DNA of 35,942 bases, from the NCBI GenBank assembly GCA_031281385.1, contig JAITFL010000175.1:1-35942 (forward strand), read 5' to 3'. A program made the position numbers and the translations under genes. Source of the stretch: Holophagales bacterium (GTDB lineage Bacteria; Acidobacteriota; Holophagae; Holophagales; Holophagaceae). A model generated the notes under the pieces. It worked only from the letters and a program-made list of their open reading frames with translations. It was not told the origin of the DNA and searched no databases. Of the stretch, positions 23,690 to 30,644 are shown in pieces (the stretch's first letter is position 1; each line of letters starts with the position of its first letter).

Positions 23690-24943
23690 ATGGATTTTTT
23701 GAGTGGACTCTATTTGGCGGCGGTTAGCATCGCGGGTCTTTTGGGGCGCATTTTTTCTTGGTGCCTGCCCAAATCGTTTAGAGTGCGCCTACAGGCAAAA
23801 GCCCCAGACATGCGCGGGCCAAGCTGGATTTGGCTCCATGCCGCAAGCGTTGGCGAGCTGCTGCTTGCAGTCGGCCTGCTAAAAAAAATGCGCGAAGCCA
23901 ACCTGCGCGTCCATATCACGACTGGAACAAAAGCCGGCATGGAACTGCTGGAAAAGCGGCTCCCTGCTTGGGATGACGGCAAAAACTTATTCACCGGCGG
24001 TGGCTTCCCCTTGGACGATCCAAGGGGCCTCAAAAGTTTTTTTGAAGCCCCGCCAAGCCTTTTTATTGCGCTGGAAACCGAGATCTGGCCAAATTTGTTC
24101 CTAAAGCTGGAATCGCGGGGCATCCCAATTTGCATCTTAAACGGCAGGCTCTCGGCGCGCACGATGGGCAGCGCGTTTATCCCATTTATCCGCCGCGCCG
24201 CCCGAAGAATATCATTGGTTGCAGCAAGGGACATAGAGTCCGCCAACCGCTACAAACTTTTGGGGGGCCCTAACGTAGTGCTGGGCGGGAACTTGAAGGC
24301 CGACGCCGCGCCCCCCACTGCACTGCACAATGGCTGGAAACTACTAAAGACTGGCTGGCAGGGGCTGCCGGTGCTGGTGGCTGGCAACACGGTAGAAGGC
24401 GAAGAGGGCATCATCATGGCGGCTTGGGAAAAAGCTAAAAAAGAGTTCCCTAGCCTGCGGCTGATTGTCGCCCCCAGACAACCAAGGCGCTTCGAGGAAG
24501 TGGCGAAATGGCTGGACAAGATGGGGCTGCCCTACCGCAGGGCTTCGCTCCCTTTTGACACGGGCGCAGACAATTGGCGCGAAACGCAAATACTCCTGCT
24601 GGACACCATGGGCGAGCTGGCCGCCGCGTACGGCTTGGGAAACGTGGCCCTCGTTGGGGGCGGTTGGCTCTGGCATGGCGGGCACAACCCCATGGAGCCA
24701 TTGTTTTTAGGCGTAAAGACAATCATTGGCCCGAATTATTCCAATTTTGAAGACTTGGTGCAACCACTCTTGGAAGCGGGAAGCATTGCCATAGCAAAGG
24801 CCGATGAGCTTGCAGAAACAATCCAACGCCTGCTACAAGACGGCGGGCCAAACGCTGCCATAATCCCTGACGCGCTCAAAGGGTGCCTAGAAAAGACCTG
24901 GGGCCACCTGCTGCCGTTTCTTCCCAGGAACAGTGGGCACTGA
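23690..24943 (+). CDS. waaA: 3-deoxy-D-manno-octulosonic acid (Kdo) transferase
   Basis: This inner-membrane GT-B glycosyltransferase adds Kdo to lipid IVA in LPS synthesis. The N-terminal membrane anchor (LAAVSIAGLLGRIFSW) precedes IWLHAASVGELL, whose Glu56 corresponds to the catalytic base of the family. The C-terminal half has VGGGWLWHGGHNPMEPLFLG, the CMP-Kdo-binding signature, and IIGPNYSNFED. The 417 residues are normal. The ATG at 23690 has AAAGG six bases upstream. Its presence shows that the host makes lipid A. The gene is monocistronic, between two terminators. Confidence 0.94.
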   Translation: MDFLSGLYLAAVSIAGLLGRIFSWCLPKSFRVRLQAKAPDMRGPSWIWLHAASVGELLLAVGLLKKMREANLRVHITTGTKAGMELLEKRLPAWDDGKNLFTGGGFPLDDPRGLKSFFEAPPSLFIALETEIWPNLFLKLESRGIPICILNGRLSARTMGSAFIPFIRRAARRISLVAARDIESANRYKLLGGPNVVLGGNLKADAAPPTALHNGWKLLKTGWQGLPVLVAGNTVEGEEGIIMAAWEKAKKEFPSLRLIVAPRQPRRFEEVAKWLDKMGLPYRRASLPFDTGADNWRETQILLLDTMGELAAAYGLGNVALVGGGWLWHGGHNPMEPLFLGVKTIIGPNYSNFEDLVQPLLEAGSIAIAKADELAETIQRLLQDGGPNAAIIPDALKGCLEKTWGHLLPFLPRNSGH

Positions 24944-24949
24944 AAGACA

Positions 24950-24990
24950 AACAGGGCAGCCCAGCTTAAAGAAGCTTGGGCCGCCCTGTT
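24950..24990. terminator. Bidirectional terminator between convergent genes
   Basis: AACAGGGCAGCCCAGCTT and AAGCTTGGGCCGCCCTGTT form a long stem with one mismatch and one bulge around a short loop. It lies seven bases after waaA and about 24 from the lipoprotein stop. T-rich bases follow on both strands, though neither is a perfect run. Confidence 0.7.
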
Positions 24991-25013
24991 GCGGCTCTAT
25001 TAGATTTTTTTAG

Positions 25014-25940
25014 TTACCTAGACGAACGGTTCCTCAGCGTTACGGTTTCGTCAGATGGCACTGAAAAAAGGACAGCGTTGGCAACCGGCATTCTGATTAC
25101 AGTGTCGCCAGTCGCGCCCGCAACGGCGGTGCCGAGGGCCGCGCCAATGGCCGCGCCGCCTAGCGCATGGTCAGTTTGGTTATTTTTGTTCGACAGAATC
25201 CCAACGATGGCACCCAAGGCCGTTGTTGTCCCAATAACTTTGGCGTTCCTGGCGCCTTTGGAGTTTCCTTGCACAGCATATATGCCGCCGTCAATGGCCA
25301 CTCCGTCTATCTCGGATAGTCTGATGGCAAGGATACCATCGCCATTGGCCAAACGCCCGGTCGGGGTGCTTTGGCTGATGATGCCCTTCACGGGGGAGCC
25401 AGCCTTCCACACTACTGCGTTGTTAATGGTCACGTCATTTGCAAGGCTACCCGCCCAAGAGTCGGCCGCTTTGTTCTTATCGGTGCTGAGTTCCTCGGAG
25501 AGCATGACAGATATCTGGGTGCCTTTGGAAACAACAATGTTTTGAGCGGGACGCCTCTCTCGGTCTCCACCGTCCCCACGGTTTCGCCTGCCGGATTCAT
25601 CTGTAGCTCCGCCTGGGGCCGCCGCCTGCTGTGGAGGCGGAACTCCCTTTTTGGCTTCCTCGGCTGCCTTTGCCGCTTCATCGGCCTTTTTCTTGGCATC
25701 CTGAATCTGCTTCTCGAGTACCTTCTGCTGTTCTTCCTTCAACTGCTGGGCCTGTGCATTTTCTGCGGCCTGCGCTTTGAATTCGTCCAGCTCCTGCTGC
25801 AGCTTGTCAACGCGATCCTCGGCGGCCTTTTGCGCCTCGTACTCGGCGATGATTTCCTCTTTAGATTGTTTCTTTTCGCAACCGATGGCAAGGGCCAAAG
25901 GTAGCAGCGCAAGTGCGACTGTGCAGATGCGGTAATTCAT
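25014..25940 (-). CDS. Lipoprotein with coiled coil and glycine-zipper domain
   Basis: The protein has 308 residues. The lipobox LAIGC puts the lipidated cysteine at residue 21. Residues 28-100 are a charged coiled coil rich in Glu, Lys and Gln, followed by a Pro/Gly/Arg linker. The C-terminal domain begins at about 135 (IVVSKGTQISVML) and contains a Gly/Ala zipper (ALGGAAIGAALGTAVAGATGD) near 265-285. Such proteins are probably outer-membrane-anchored envelope proteins; no specific function is known to me. AGGAGG precedes the ATG, and an extended -10 promoter lies 32 bases upstream. Confidence 0.75.
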   Translation of the reverse strand: MNYRICTVALALLPLALAIGCEKKQSKEEIIAEYEAQKAAEDRVDKLQQELDEFKAQAAENAQAQQLKEEQQKVLEKQIQDAKKKADEAAKAAEEAKKGVPPPQQAAAPGGATDESGRRNRGDGGDRERRPAQNIVVSKGTQISVMLSEELSTDKNKAADSWAGSLANDVTINNAVVWKAGSPVKGIISQSTPTGRLANGDGILAIRLSEIDGVAIDGGIYAVQGNSKGARNAKVIGTTTALGAIVGILSNKNNQTDHALGGAAIGAALGTAVAGATGDTVIRMPVANAVLFSVPSDETVTLRNRSSR

Positions 25941-25971
25941 TTTGAACCTCCTGTGAAATACGTTCAGTTAC

Positions 25972-25980
25972 ATCATACCA
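25972..25980 (-). promoter_or_regulatory. Extended -10 promoter for the lipoprotein gene
   Basis: On the minus strand TGGTATGAT gives a TGn extension plus a TATGAT box. Transcription would begin about 25 bases before the ATG at 25940, giving a short leader with AGGAGG. No strong -35 is seen, as is usual for extended -10 promoters. Confidence 0.5.
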
Positions 25981-26025
25981 CAAAAAAAGAAATGCCCCCC
26001 ACTGATCCATCGAGTTCAGCGAGAG

Positions 26026-26132
26026 GCCTTCCGAGAGGCTCAATAAATACACCCATTTGGCTACGCCAAGCCTACCGGCCGAACCGGCGCGAGTGCGTAA
26101 GGGCTATTGGCCTAGCTGCTGGCCGAAGCCAG
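26026..26132. repeat. Cluster of four small hairpins between lipoprotein genes
   Basis: Four short inverted repeats lie in succession: GCCT/AGGC (26026-26039), TTGGC/GCCAA (26057-26069), CCGG/CCGG (26075-26087) and CTGGC/GCCAG with a TTCG tetraloop on the minus strand (26119-26132). They form the 3' region of the small lipoprotein gene and may act together as a terminator or transcript stabiliser. Confidence 0.4.
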
Positions 26133-26145
26133 ATGTGCTATTATT

Positions 26146-26352
26146 TTACTTTTTCTCACCTTCCTCCGCCTTTTTTACTTCAGCGTTTTCGGCGGGCTTA
26201 GCATCAGCGCCTTCGGCGGGCTGAGCTTCTTCGGTGACAGCGGCTTCTTCCGTGGCCGGAGTCGCAGGCGGTTCTTCCTTTTTCTTGTCGCAGGCTACGA
26301 ACAAAGCGAAGGGCAAAAGAGCCGTGATGAGAGAGTGGGTTGGTATTTTCAA
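26146..26352 (-). CDS. Small acidic lipoprotein
   Basis: With a TTG start at 26352 the protein has 68 residues. A signal sequence ends in the lipobox LFVAC, so the lipidated cysteine is about residue 21. The mature part begins DKKKEE and is almost entirely Glu, Ala, Pro and Lys, with no fold expected. GGAGG stands five bases before the TTG, while the upstream ATG at 26409 lies inside the promoter and has no such site. The function is unknown; an envelope spacer is possible. Confidence 0.7.
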   Translation of the reverse strand: MKIPTHSLITALLPFALFVACDKKKEEPPATPATEEAAVTEEAQPAEGADAKPAENAEVKKAEEGEKK

Positions 26353-26381
26353 GTGAACCTCCAAAAAAAAATCCACTACTA

Positions 26382-26409
26382 ACTTTACCCTTATTAAAAA
26401 AAATGTCAA
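26382..26409 (-). promoter_or_regulatory. Promoter for the small lipoprotein gene
   Basis: On the minus strand a perfect TTGACA (26404-26409) is followed after 16 bases by TAAAGT (26382-26387, four of six matches). It begins 10 bases beyond the gatC stop. Confidence 0.55.
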
Positions 26410-26419
26410 CTACCAATTT

Positions 26420-26707
26420 TTACAAAATTTTTGGCACTACAAAATACCCGCCATCATTTTCAGGGGCGTTCGCCAAAGTCTCTCCTAAGGCCAACCCTTG
26501 GGCCGCTTGGTCTTCCCTGCGCCTAAGCTCTGGCTCCTGTAGGTGCATGCTTGGCTCTGCGTCCCCTAAATCCACCTCGTCCAAGTGCTTTGCGAATGTC
26601 AGCAACTGCTCCATGTCTTTCCTGAGCGGCTCTATCTCTTCTTCCCCCAAATCCAGCGCGGCGAGCTTGGCGCAGTGGATTACGTCTTCCCTGGTGAGAA
26701 TTTGCAT
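26420..26707 (-). CDS. gatC: Asp/Glu-tRNA amidotransferase subunit C
   Basis: GatC is the small subunit of GatCAB, which converts mischarged Glu-tRNA(Gln) or Asp-tRNA(Asn) to the correct amide form. The 95 residues begin MQILTREDVIHCAKLAALDL, the helical start seen across the family, and continue with the EVDLGDAEPSMH loop. The ATG at 26707 has GAGGGGA upstream at good spacing, so the longer frame from 26773 is not used. The gene lies 17 bases behind tsaD. gatA and gatB are outside the window. Confidence 0.88.
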   Translation of the reverse strand: MQILTREDVIHCAKLAALDLGEEEIEPLRKDMEQLLTFAKHLDEVDLGDAEPSMHLQEPELRRREDQAAQGLALGETLANAPENDGGYFVVPKIL

Positions 26708-26724
26708 GTCGTGTCCCCTCATCC

Positions 26725-27765
26725 TTATTTTTCGCTGCCCAATTTGAGCGCAGCATCGGCATTGCCTGTCCATTTTTCGGTACCTGGCATCGAGCCAAGT
26801 GGCAGCAGCGCCCCGGCAGCGGCCACCATAGCGCCATTATCAGTGCATAACGCTGGTTTTGGAAGTGCCACTTTCACATTGCACTTTTCCCCCAATTCAA
26901 TGGCCTTTCGGCGCAGCACAGAATTGCATGCGACTCCCCCAGAAACCACTAGGCTTGCTGCGCCATTCAAGCGCAAAAGGCTGGGCAGCGGCCTCAAAAG
27001 CCAGTCCGCGATTGTGTCATTCACAGATTTGCAGAGTGACCTTACATCCTCGCTGTCCTCGCCGGCGCTTGACAGGCCAGGCGATTTTTCGATGCGCTGC
27101 CTTATGGCCGTTTTTAAGCCGGAAAAGCTCCATGAGGGCAGTCCGTCTCTGAATTTTGGTGCCGTGAAACTTGGAGCCGCGTTGTTGGCAAGCTGGGCCA
27201 GCTTGTCCACGATGGGGCCACCGGGGTACCCCAAGTTGAGCATTCTAGCGGTCTTGTCAAACGCCTCGCCTGCAGCGTCATCCCGAGTTTTCATCAACAG
27301 CCGCATTTCCGTCCAGCCACTGGCCAAATACAGGTGAGTGTGTCCGCCCGAAACCAAGAGGGCCAAGGCAGGGAACTCAAGATCGGGCTCATCGAACCGC
27401 GCCGCGTTGAGATGCCCTAATATATGGTGGACACCCACAAAAGGTACATCTGAATGCCAAGCAATGGCCTTGGCCGCGCTAAAAGCCGTGAGGAGGCACC
27501 CGATGAGTCCAGGCCCCTGAGTGGCCGCTACGCGGCTGAGGCCGCTCGGCTGTGCGCCCGCCAGCGACAGTGCTTCTCGGCAAACGCCGCGAAGCTGCAG
27601 CAAGTGCTCCCTAGCGGCCAGTTCTGGCACCACGCCGCCGTATGGCGCGTGCAGACAGTCTTGGCTCCTGCTTGAGATGGAAAGAATCTTTGGACCAAAA
27701 TTGGTTTCTTCCACAATGGCGGCAGAACAGTCATCGCAGCTGGACTCTAGGCCAAGAATCAGCAA
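26725..27765 (-). CDS. tsaD: tRNA N6-adenosine threonylcarbamoyltransferase
   Basis: TsaD (YgjD/Kae1) transfers the threonylcarbamoyl group to A37 of tRNAs that read ANN codons. The metal-binding HxxxH is His114-His118 in VHHILGHLNAARF, and ASKAI-type and VVSGGVACN motifs of the ASKHA fold are present. The family normally begins MLILGxESSCD; here the same point is a TTG at 27765, giving 346 residues. An alternative TTG at 27798 adds 11 residues. Neither has a clear ribosome binding site, so the start is set by homology. gatC follows after 17 bases. Confidence 0.9.
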   Translation of the reverse strand: MLILGLESSCDDCSAAIVEETNFGPKILSISSRSQDCLHAPYGGVVPELAAREHLLQLRGVCREALSLAGAQPSGLSRVAATQGPGLIGCLLTAFSAAKAIAWHSDVPFVGVHHILGHLNAARFDEPDLEFPALALLVSGGHTHLYLASGWTEMRLLMKTRDDAAGEAFDKTARMLNLGYPGGPIVDKLAQLANNAAPSFTAPKFRDGLPSWSFSGLKTAIRQRIEKSPGLSSAGEDSEDVRSLCKSVNDTIADWLLRPLPSLLRLNGAASLVVSGGVACNSVLRRKAIELGEKCNVKVALPKPALCTDNGAMVAAAGALLPLGSMPGTEKWTGNADAALKLGSEK

Positions 27766-27822
27766 GGGGACACCAAAGCTACTGCAACGCAAAGCCAATT
27801 TTGGAGTGCAAGATTCCGTTTA

Positions 27823-28140
27823 GCAAATTGAGCCACTTGCAAAACTCTTTTACCGCTCATCGAAGTCATGTCCATGCATCCGCTCCTGCATTGGGCAGTA
27901 AGCGAGGCGAGTACTAGGGGTCTGGGGAGCGAACGGGGCGGCGCGAGCCAGCGAGCGACGCCAGTAGTGAGTTCCCCAGTATAGCATCCGGGCGGGCTCC
28001 ATGAACCGGCAAGAAACGAAGTAGCTGCTTGGCCTACCGCCCCGAGGACGAAAGATAGAATCAGAAGCCAGAACCAGATTGAGCACTCCCGCTGAACGGA
28101 GTCATGCACACGAAAATCAGCCGAGTTTCGCAAGAAGCTT
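27823..28140 (-). repeat. Repeat-bounded intergenic element, copy 2, with folded interior
   Basis: Read on the minus strand, the element starts AAGCTTCTTGCGAAACTC (28140 to 28123) and ends AGTTTTGCAAGTGGCTCAATTT (27846 to 27825), matching both boundaries of the element at 20185-20351. An extra inverted copy, GTTTTGCAAGT, stands outside at 28158-28168. The roughly 275-base interior is unrelated to copy 1 and rich in stems, such as CTGGGGAG with GTTCCCCAG, GGGCGG with CCGCCC, and GGCG with CGCC. I see no convincing protein in either strand. It fills most of the 446 bases between the PepSY gene and tsaD. A mobile or cassette-like element or a structured RNA is possible. Confidence 0.5.
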
Positions 28141-28211
28141 AATTGACAGTTGCGGCTGTTTTGCAAGTAACTCGCTTTATCGCGGCTCGGCATGGATTTT
28201 CTTTACCTAAT

Positions 28212-28793
28212 TCACCTGTTCATCCACCAAACCCAATATGCCCAATAGGCAATTGGCAGAGCAACGCCAATGCCCGCCAGCCAAGCCCCGCGGCCCATGA
28301 TCCCATTTTTGCCCTTGATGATGAAAAGGCCCGATATGGCGAGAAAGGCCAAAGACGCGCAGTACAAGTCTGCAATGAATGTCCATAGCCTTTTTGGAGC
28401 GTTCGAGTGCAGCTTGTTTAGGGCATACAGAACAGGGCGCGGCTGGGCTTCCTGCACCACCACCTTACCCGTGGGCAGGTCAATGCCGTACGTGGAACCG
28501 GAACGGCCCCCGCGCCCGCCATAAAAAAGCTGCAGCGTATTTTCGTTGGGCTGGAAGGCGGCCCTCGGCTTGTCCAAGCCGAGCTGCCTAACGGCATCAT
28601 CCTCCAATTCGCCTTGGCTCAAACCAACGTCTAGCGGCTGAATTTGAAGTTCCCGCGACGCTTGCCGATAGTTTGGGTTCCAGTCCGCCGCGTGGTTCAG
28701 GGCCATGCCGCTGACGGCATAGACCAAAGTTAGGCCCACGGCAAGATAGCCAATGTCGCGGTGCAGAGCCGCATTCAGTTTTCTGAGGTTCAT
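28212..28793 (-). CDS. PepSY-associated transmembrane protein
   Basis: The 193-residue protein has an N-terminal amphipathic stretch with His-Asp (LHRDIGYLAVGLTLVYAVSGMALNH), typical of PepSY-associated membrane proteins. A periplasmic PepSY-like segment of about 90 residues follows, then two C-terminal helices (LYCASLAFLAISGLFII and WLAGIGVALPIAYWAYWVWW). Related proteins are often linked with iron or flavin reductase systems, but no such gene is near. It lies 21 bases behind the DUF4920 gene on the same strand and probably shares its transcript. No strong ribosome binding site is seen. Confidence 0.78.
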   Translation of the reverse strand: MNLRKLNAALHRDIGYLAVGLTLVYAVSGMALNHAADWNPNYRQASRELQIQPLDVGLSQGELEDDAVRQLGLDKPRAAFQPNENTLQLFYGGRGGRSGSTYGIDLPTGKVVVQEAQPRPVLYALNKLHSNAPKRLWTFIADLYCASLAFLAISGLFIIKGKNGIMGRGAWLAGIGVALPIAYWAYWVWWMNR

Positions 28794-28814
28794 TTAGCCA
28801 ATGATTACTTTTGA

Positions 28815-29237
28815 TTACTTTGCTACTGCGCCCAAGCCGTTGATCCTGACCTTGGGGGGGGCATCTTTTTTGTCCTCTTCGCAACTTTCATCTTCCGCCT
28901 TGGCTGGCATCAGCTTGGCAACAACGCCTTCGGCGACCACTTCTTTGCCTTTGACCTCCATCGGGAATGAGATCACTCCATCCTCGACCTTAAACACTAT
29001 GCTCTGAAACCGCTTGTCGCCGCTGATCTGGATCCAGCAGCCTCTGTGTTCGCAGACATCAACGATGGTGCCGCGAACTTGTACCAGCTTGCCCTCAAAA
29101 GCGTCTGGCTTTGCGAGTATGTCAGAGATTTTTGTCTGCTTCTTGAGCGTAAGCTCCTTGCCATATTGCTGGGCCGCCAAGGGCGCGGCAATGAGGGCTG
29201 GAAGGATGAGGGCTAGAAAGTGCGCGGTGCGTATCAT
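28815..29237 (-). CDS. Exported DUF4920-like protein
   Basis: The 140-residue protein has a signal peptide ending near AAPLAAQ. The mature domain has the sequence VRGTIVDVCEHRGCWIQI, in which the paired cysteines and the GCW triplet resemble DUF4920 and related OB-like domains. The C-terminus is Lys/Asp-rich with one further cysteine. The conserved cysteines suggest a metal or redox role, but this is inference. The gene precedes the PepSY gene, and the pair may work together in the envelope. Confidence 0.7.
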   Translation of the reverse strand: MIRTAHFLALILPALIAAPLAAQQYGKELTLKKQTKISDILAKPDAFEGKLVQVRGTIVDVCEHRGCWIQISGDKRFQSIVFKVEDGVISFPMEVKGKEVVAEGVVAKLMPAKAEDESCEEDKKDAPPKVRINGLGAVAK

Positions 29238-29308
29238 GTTTGACTCCTTTTGGAAATACCGCCAATGACAATTATTTTAGAACGATTTTCACAAGGTTGT
29301 CGAGGGGC

Positions 29309-30496
29309 CTAGCGGACAATGTTGCTGAGGTTGAACATCGGGACATAGATGGCCAGCAACAAGCATAGCACCGTGACGCCCATGCACAGAATCAGCACCG
29401 GGCCTATCAGGCTTGTCACGGCCACTGTAGATTTTTCGACTTCTTGGTCAAAAAAGTCGGCCACGTGGTTCATCATTTCGGGCAGGGCAGAACTCTGCTC
29501 GCCGACACGAGTCATTTCCACCGCAAGCGGATCCAGCAGTTTTGAACGCTCCAGCGACTGGTGCAGCGAACTACCGGCCCGCACCATCTCTATCACCGAA
29601 TACAGCTTTGTCTTTGTCCTGTAAGAACCACTGGTCTTTTGGATTACCTCCAGCGCCTGCAAGACGGGCAGCCCGCCAGACAGCAGCACACTGGTTGTCC
29701 TAGTAAAGACGCTGCTGTGGTACATGAGGTACAGCGTGCCAAGCCGCGGGATGTGCAACAGCACCTGTTCGTATATTTTCATGCCGCCTTCGGTCTTGGT
29801 CAGCCACCTAAAAAACACGACCAAAGCCAAGAAAATCCCAATCTGGTAGTAAATTGTCGCGCTCATGAAGCTGCCAAACGACAGCAGGGCCTGGGTTAGG
29901 GCCGGCATTTCCTGTCCGCTTCCCTCAAAGACCTCGCTGAACTTTGGCAAAACAAAATTGAACATGACCAATAGGGAAAGTGACAGAACAACAACCAAAA
30001 ATGCGGGGTAGAAGAGAGCCTCCATGATGCGGCGGCGACTATTTTGGGCAAATTGTTGAAAAGCCAGCCACCTCGTGATGACCTCCGGCAGCGTCCCGCT
30101 GCGCTCCCCCGCAACGATATTGGCCTTATAGACGGCCGGGAAGCCGCCGGCCTGATCCAGCGCATCAGAAAATGACATGCCCTCCTTGACCAGCCCCACC
30201 ACCCGACCAATGGCGCTTCGCAGGTTTGGGTCTTTCCCGTGTCCCATCAGCAGTTCCAAGGACTGCAGCAGCGGGATGCCAGCCTTGAGCAGCGCCAGCA
30301 GCTCTTGGTTGAACATTATCAGCGGCTCGGCCTTGATGGTTCGGCTGCGAGAAAACGCCGAGTGGGAAGCCTTGACCTCCATTGGGAAGTGCCCCTCGGC
30401 GGCCAGACGGCGCCGAATTTCATCCGCGCTAGTGCCTTCAAGCTCCCTAACAAGAATTTCGCCAGTGGATGTGGTGTATTTGACTGAAAAGCGCAT
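29309..30496 (-). CDS. Type II secretion / type IV pilus inner-membrane protein (GspF/PilC family)
   Basis: This is the polytopic platform protein that couples the assembly ATPase to pilin or pseudopilin movement. The 395 residues contain two T2SSF repeats (about 65-190 and 270-390), marked by GERSGTLPEVI and RVGEQSSALPEMM, and three membrane helices (about 165-185, 215-235 and 365-385). The N-terminal 60 residues form the usual small cap (YTTSTGEILVRELEG). GAGAGAA precedes the ATG. No other secretion or pilus gene is visible, so which system it serves cannot be told. Confidence 0.9.
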   Translation of the reverse strand: MRFSVKYTTSTGEILVRELEGTSADEIRRRLAAEGHFPMEVKASHSAFSRSRTIKAEPLIMFNQELLALLKAGIPLLQSLELLMGHGKDPNLRSAIGRVVGLVKEGMSFSDALDQAGGFPAVYKANIVAGERSGTLPEVITRWLAFQQFAQNSRRRIMEALFYPAFLVVVLSLSLLVMFNFVLPKFSEVFEGSGQEMPALTQALLSFGSFMSATIYYQIGIFLALVVFFRWLTKTEGGMKIYEQVLLHIPRLGTLYLMYHSSVFTRTTSVLLSGGLPVLQALEVIQKTSGSYRTKTKLYSVIEMVRAGSSLHQSLERSKLLDPLAVEMTRVGEQSSALPEMMNHVADFFDQEVEKSTVAVTSLIGPVLILCMGVTVLCLLLAIYVPMFNLSNIVR

Positions 30497-30632
30497 TACT
30501 TCTCTCTCGCAGTTTATGAAAAAACAACTGGTGCCGCGGCACCGAGCCGTTGCACGTCCGTTATTTGTACATCATACTCCCGCACAGCGTCTCCTTGCCC
30601 CGCTGTACATTTTTTTTGCGCGGGTCTTAAAG

Positions 30633-30638
30633 TAAAAT
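30633..30638 (+). promoter_or_regulatory. -10 box of a likely leaderless promoter
   Basis: TAAAAT ends exactly six bases before the ATG at 30645, and no ribosome binding site intervenes. A -35 box is not clear; a run of eight T lies around 30610-30617. Confidence 0.35.
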
Positions 30639-30644
30639 TGTCTA

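Noticed and set aside
27846..28123. Could the folded region be tmRNA, SRP RNA or 6S RNA?
   Set aside because: I found no tRNA-like end with GGTTCGA and CCA, no SRP GGAA tetraloop domain, and no 6S-like single long bubble.
27759..28193. Minus-strand frame of 144 codons (and one of 78 codons) in the element between tsaD and the PepSY gene
   Set aside because: The translation is low in conserved pattern, runs across the repeat ends into tsaD, and follows strong stem structures, so it was not called as a gene.
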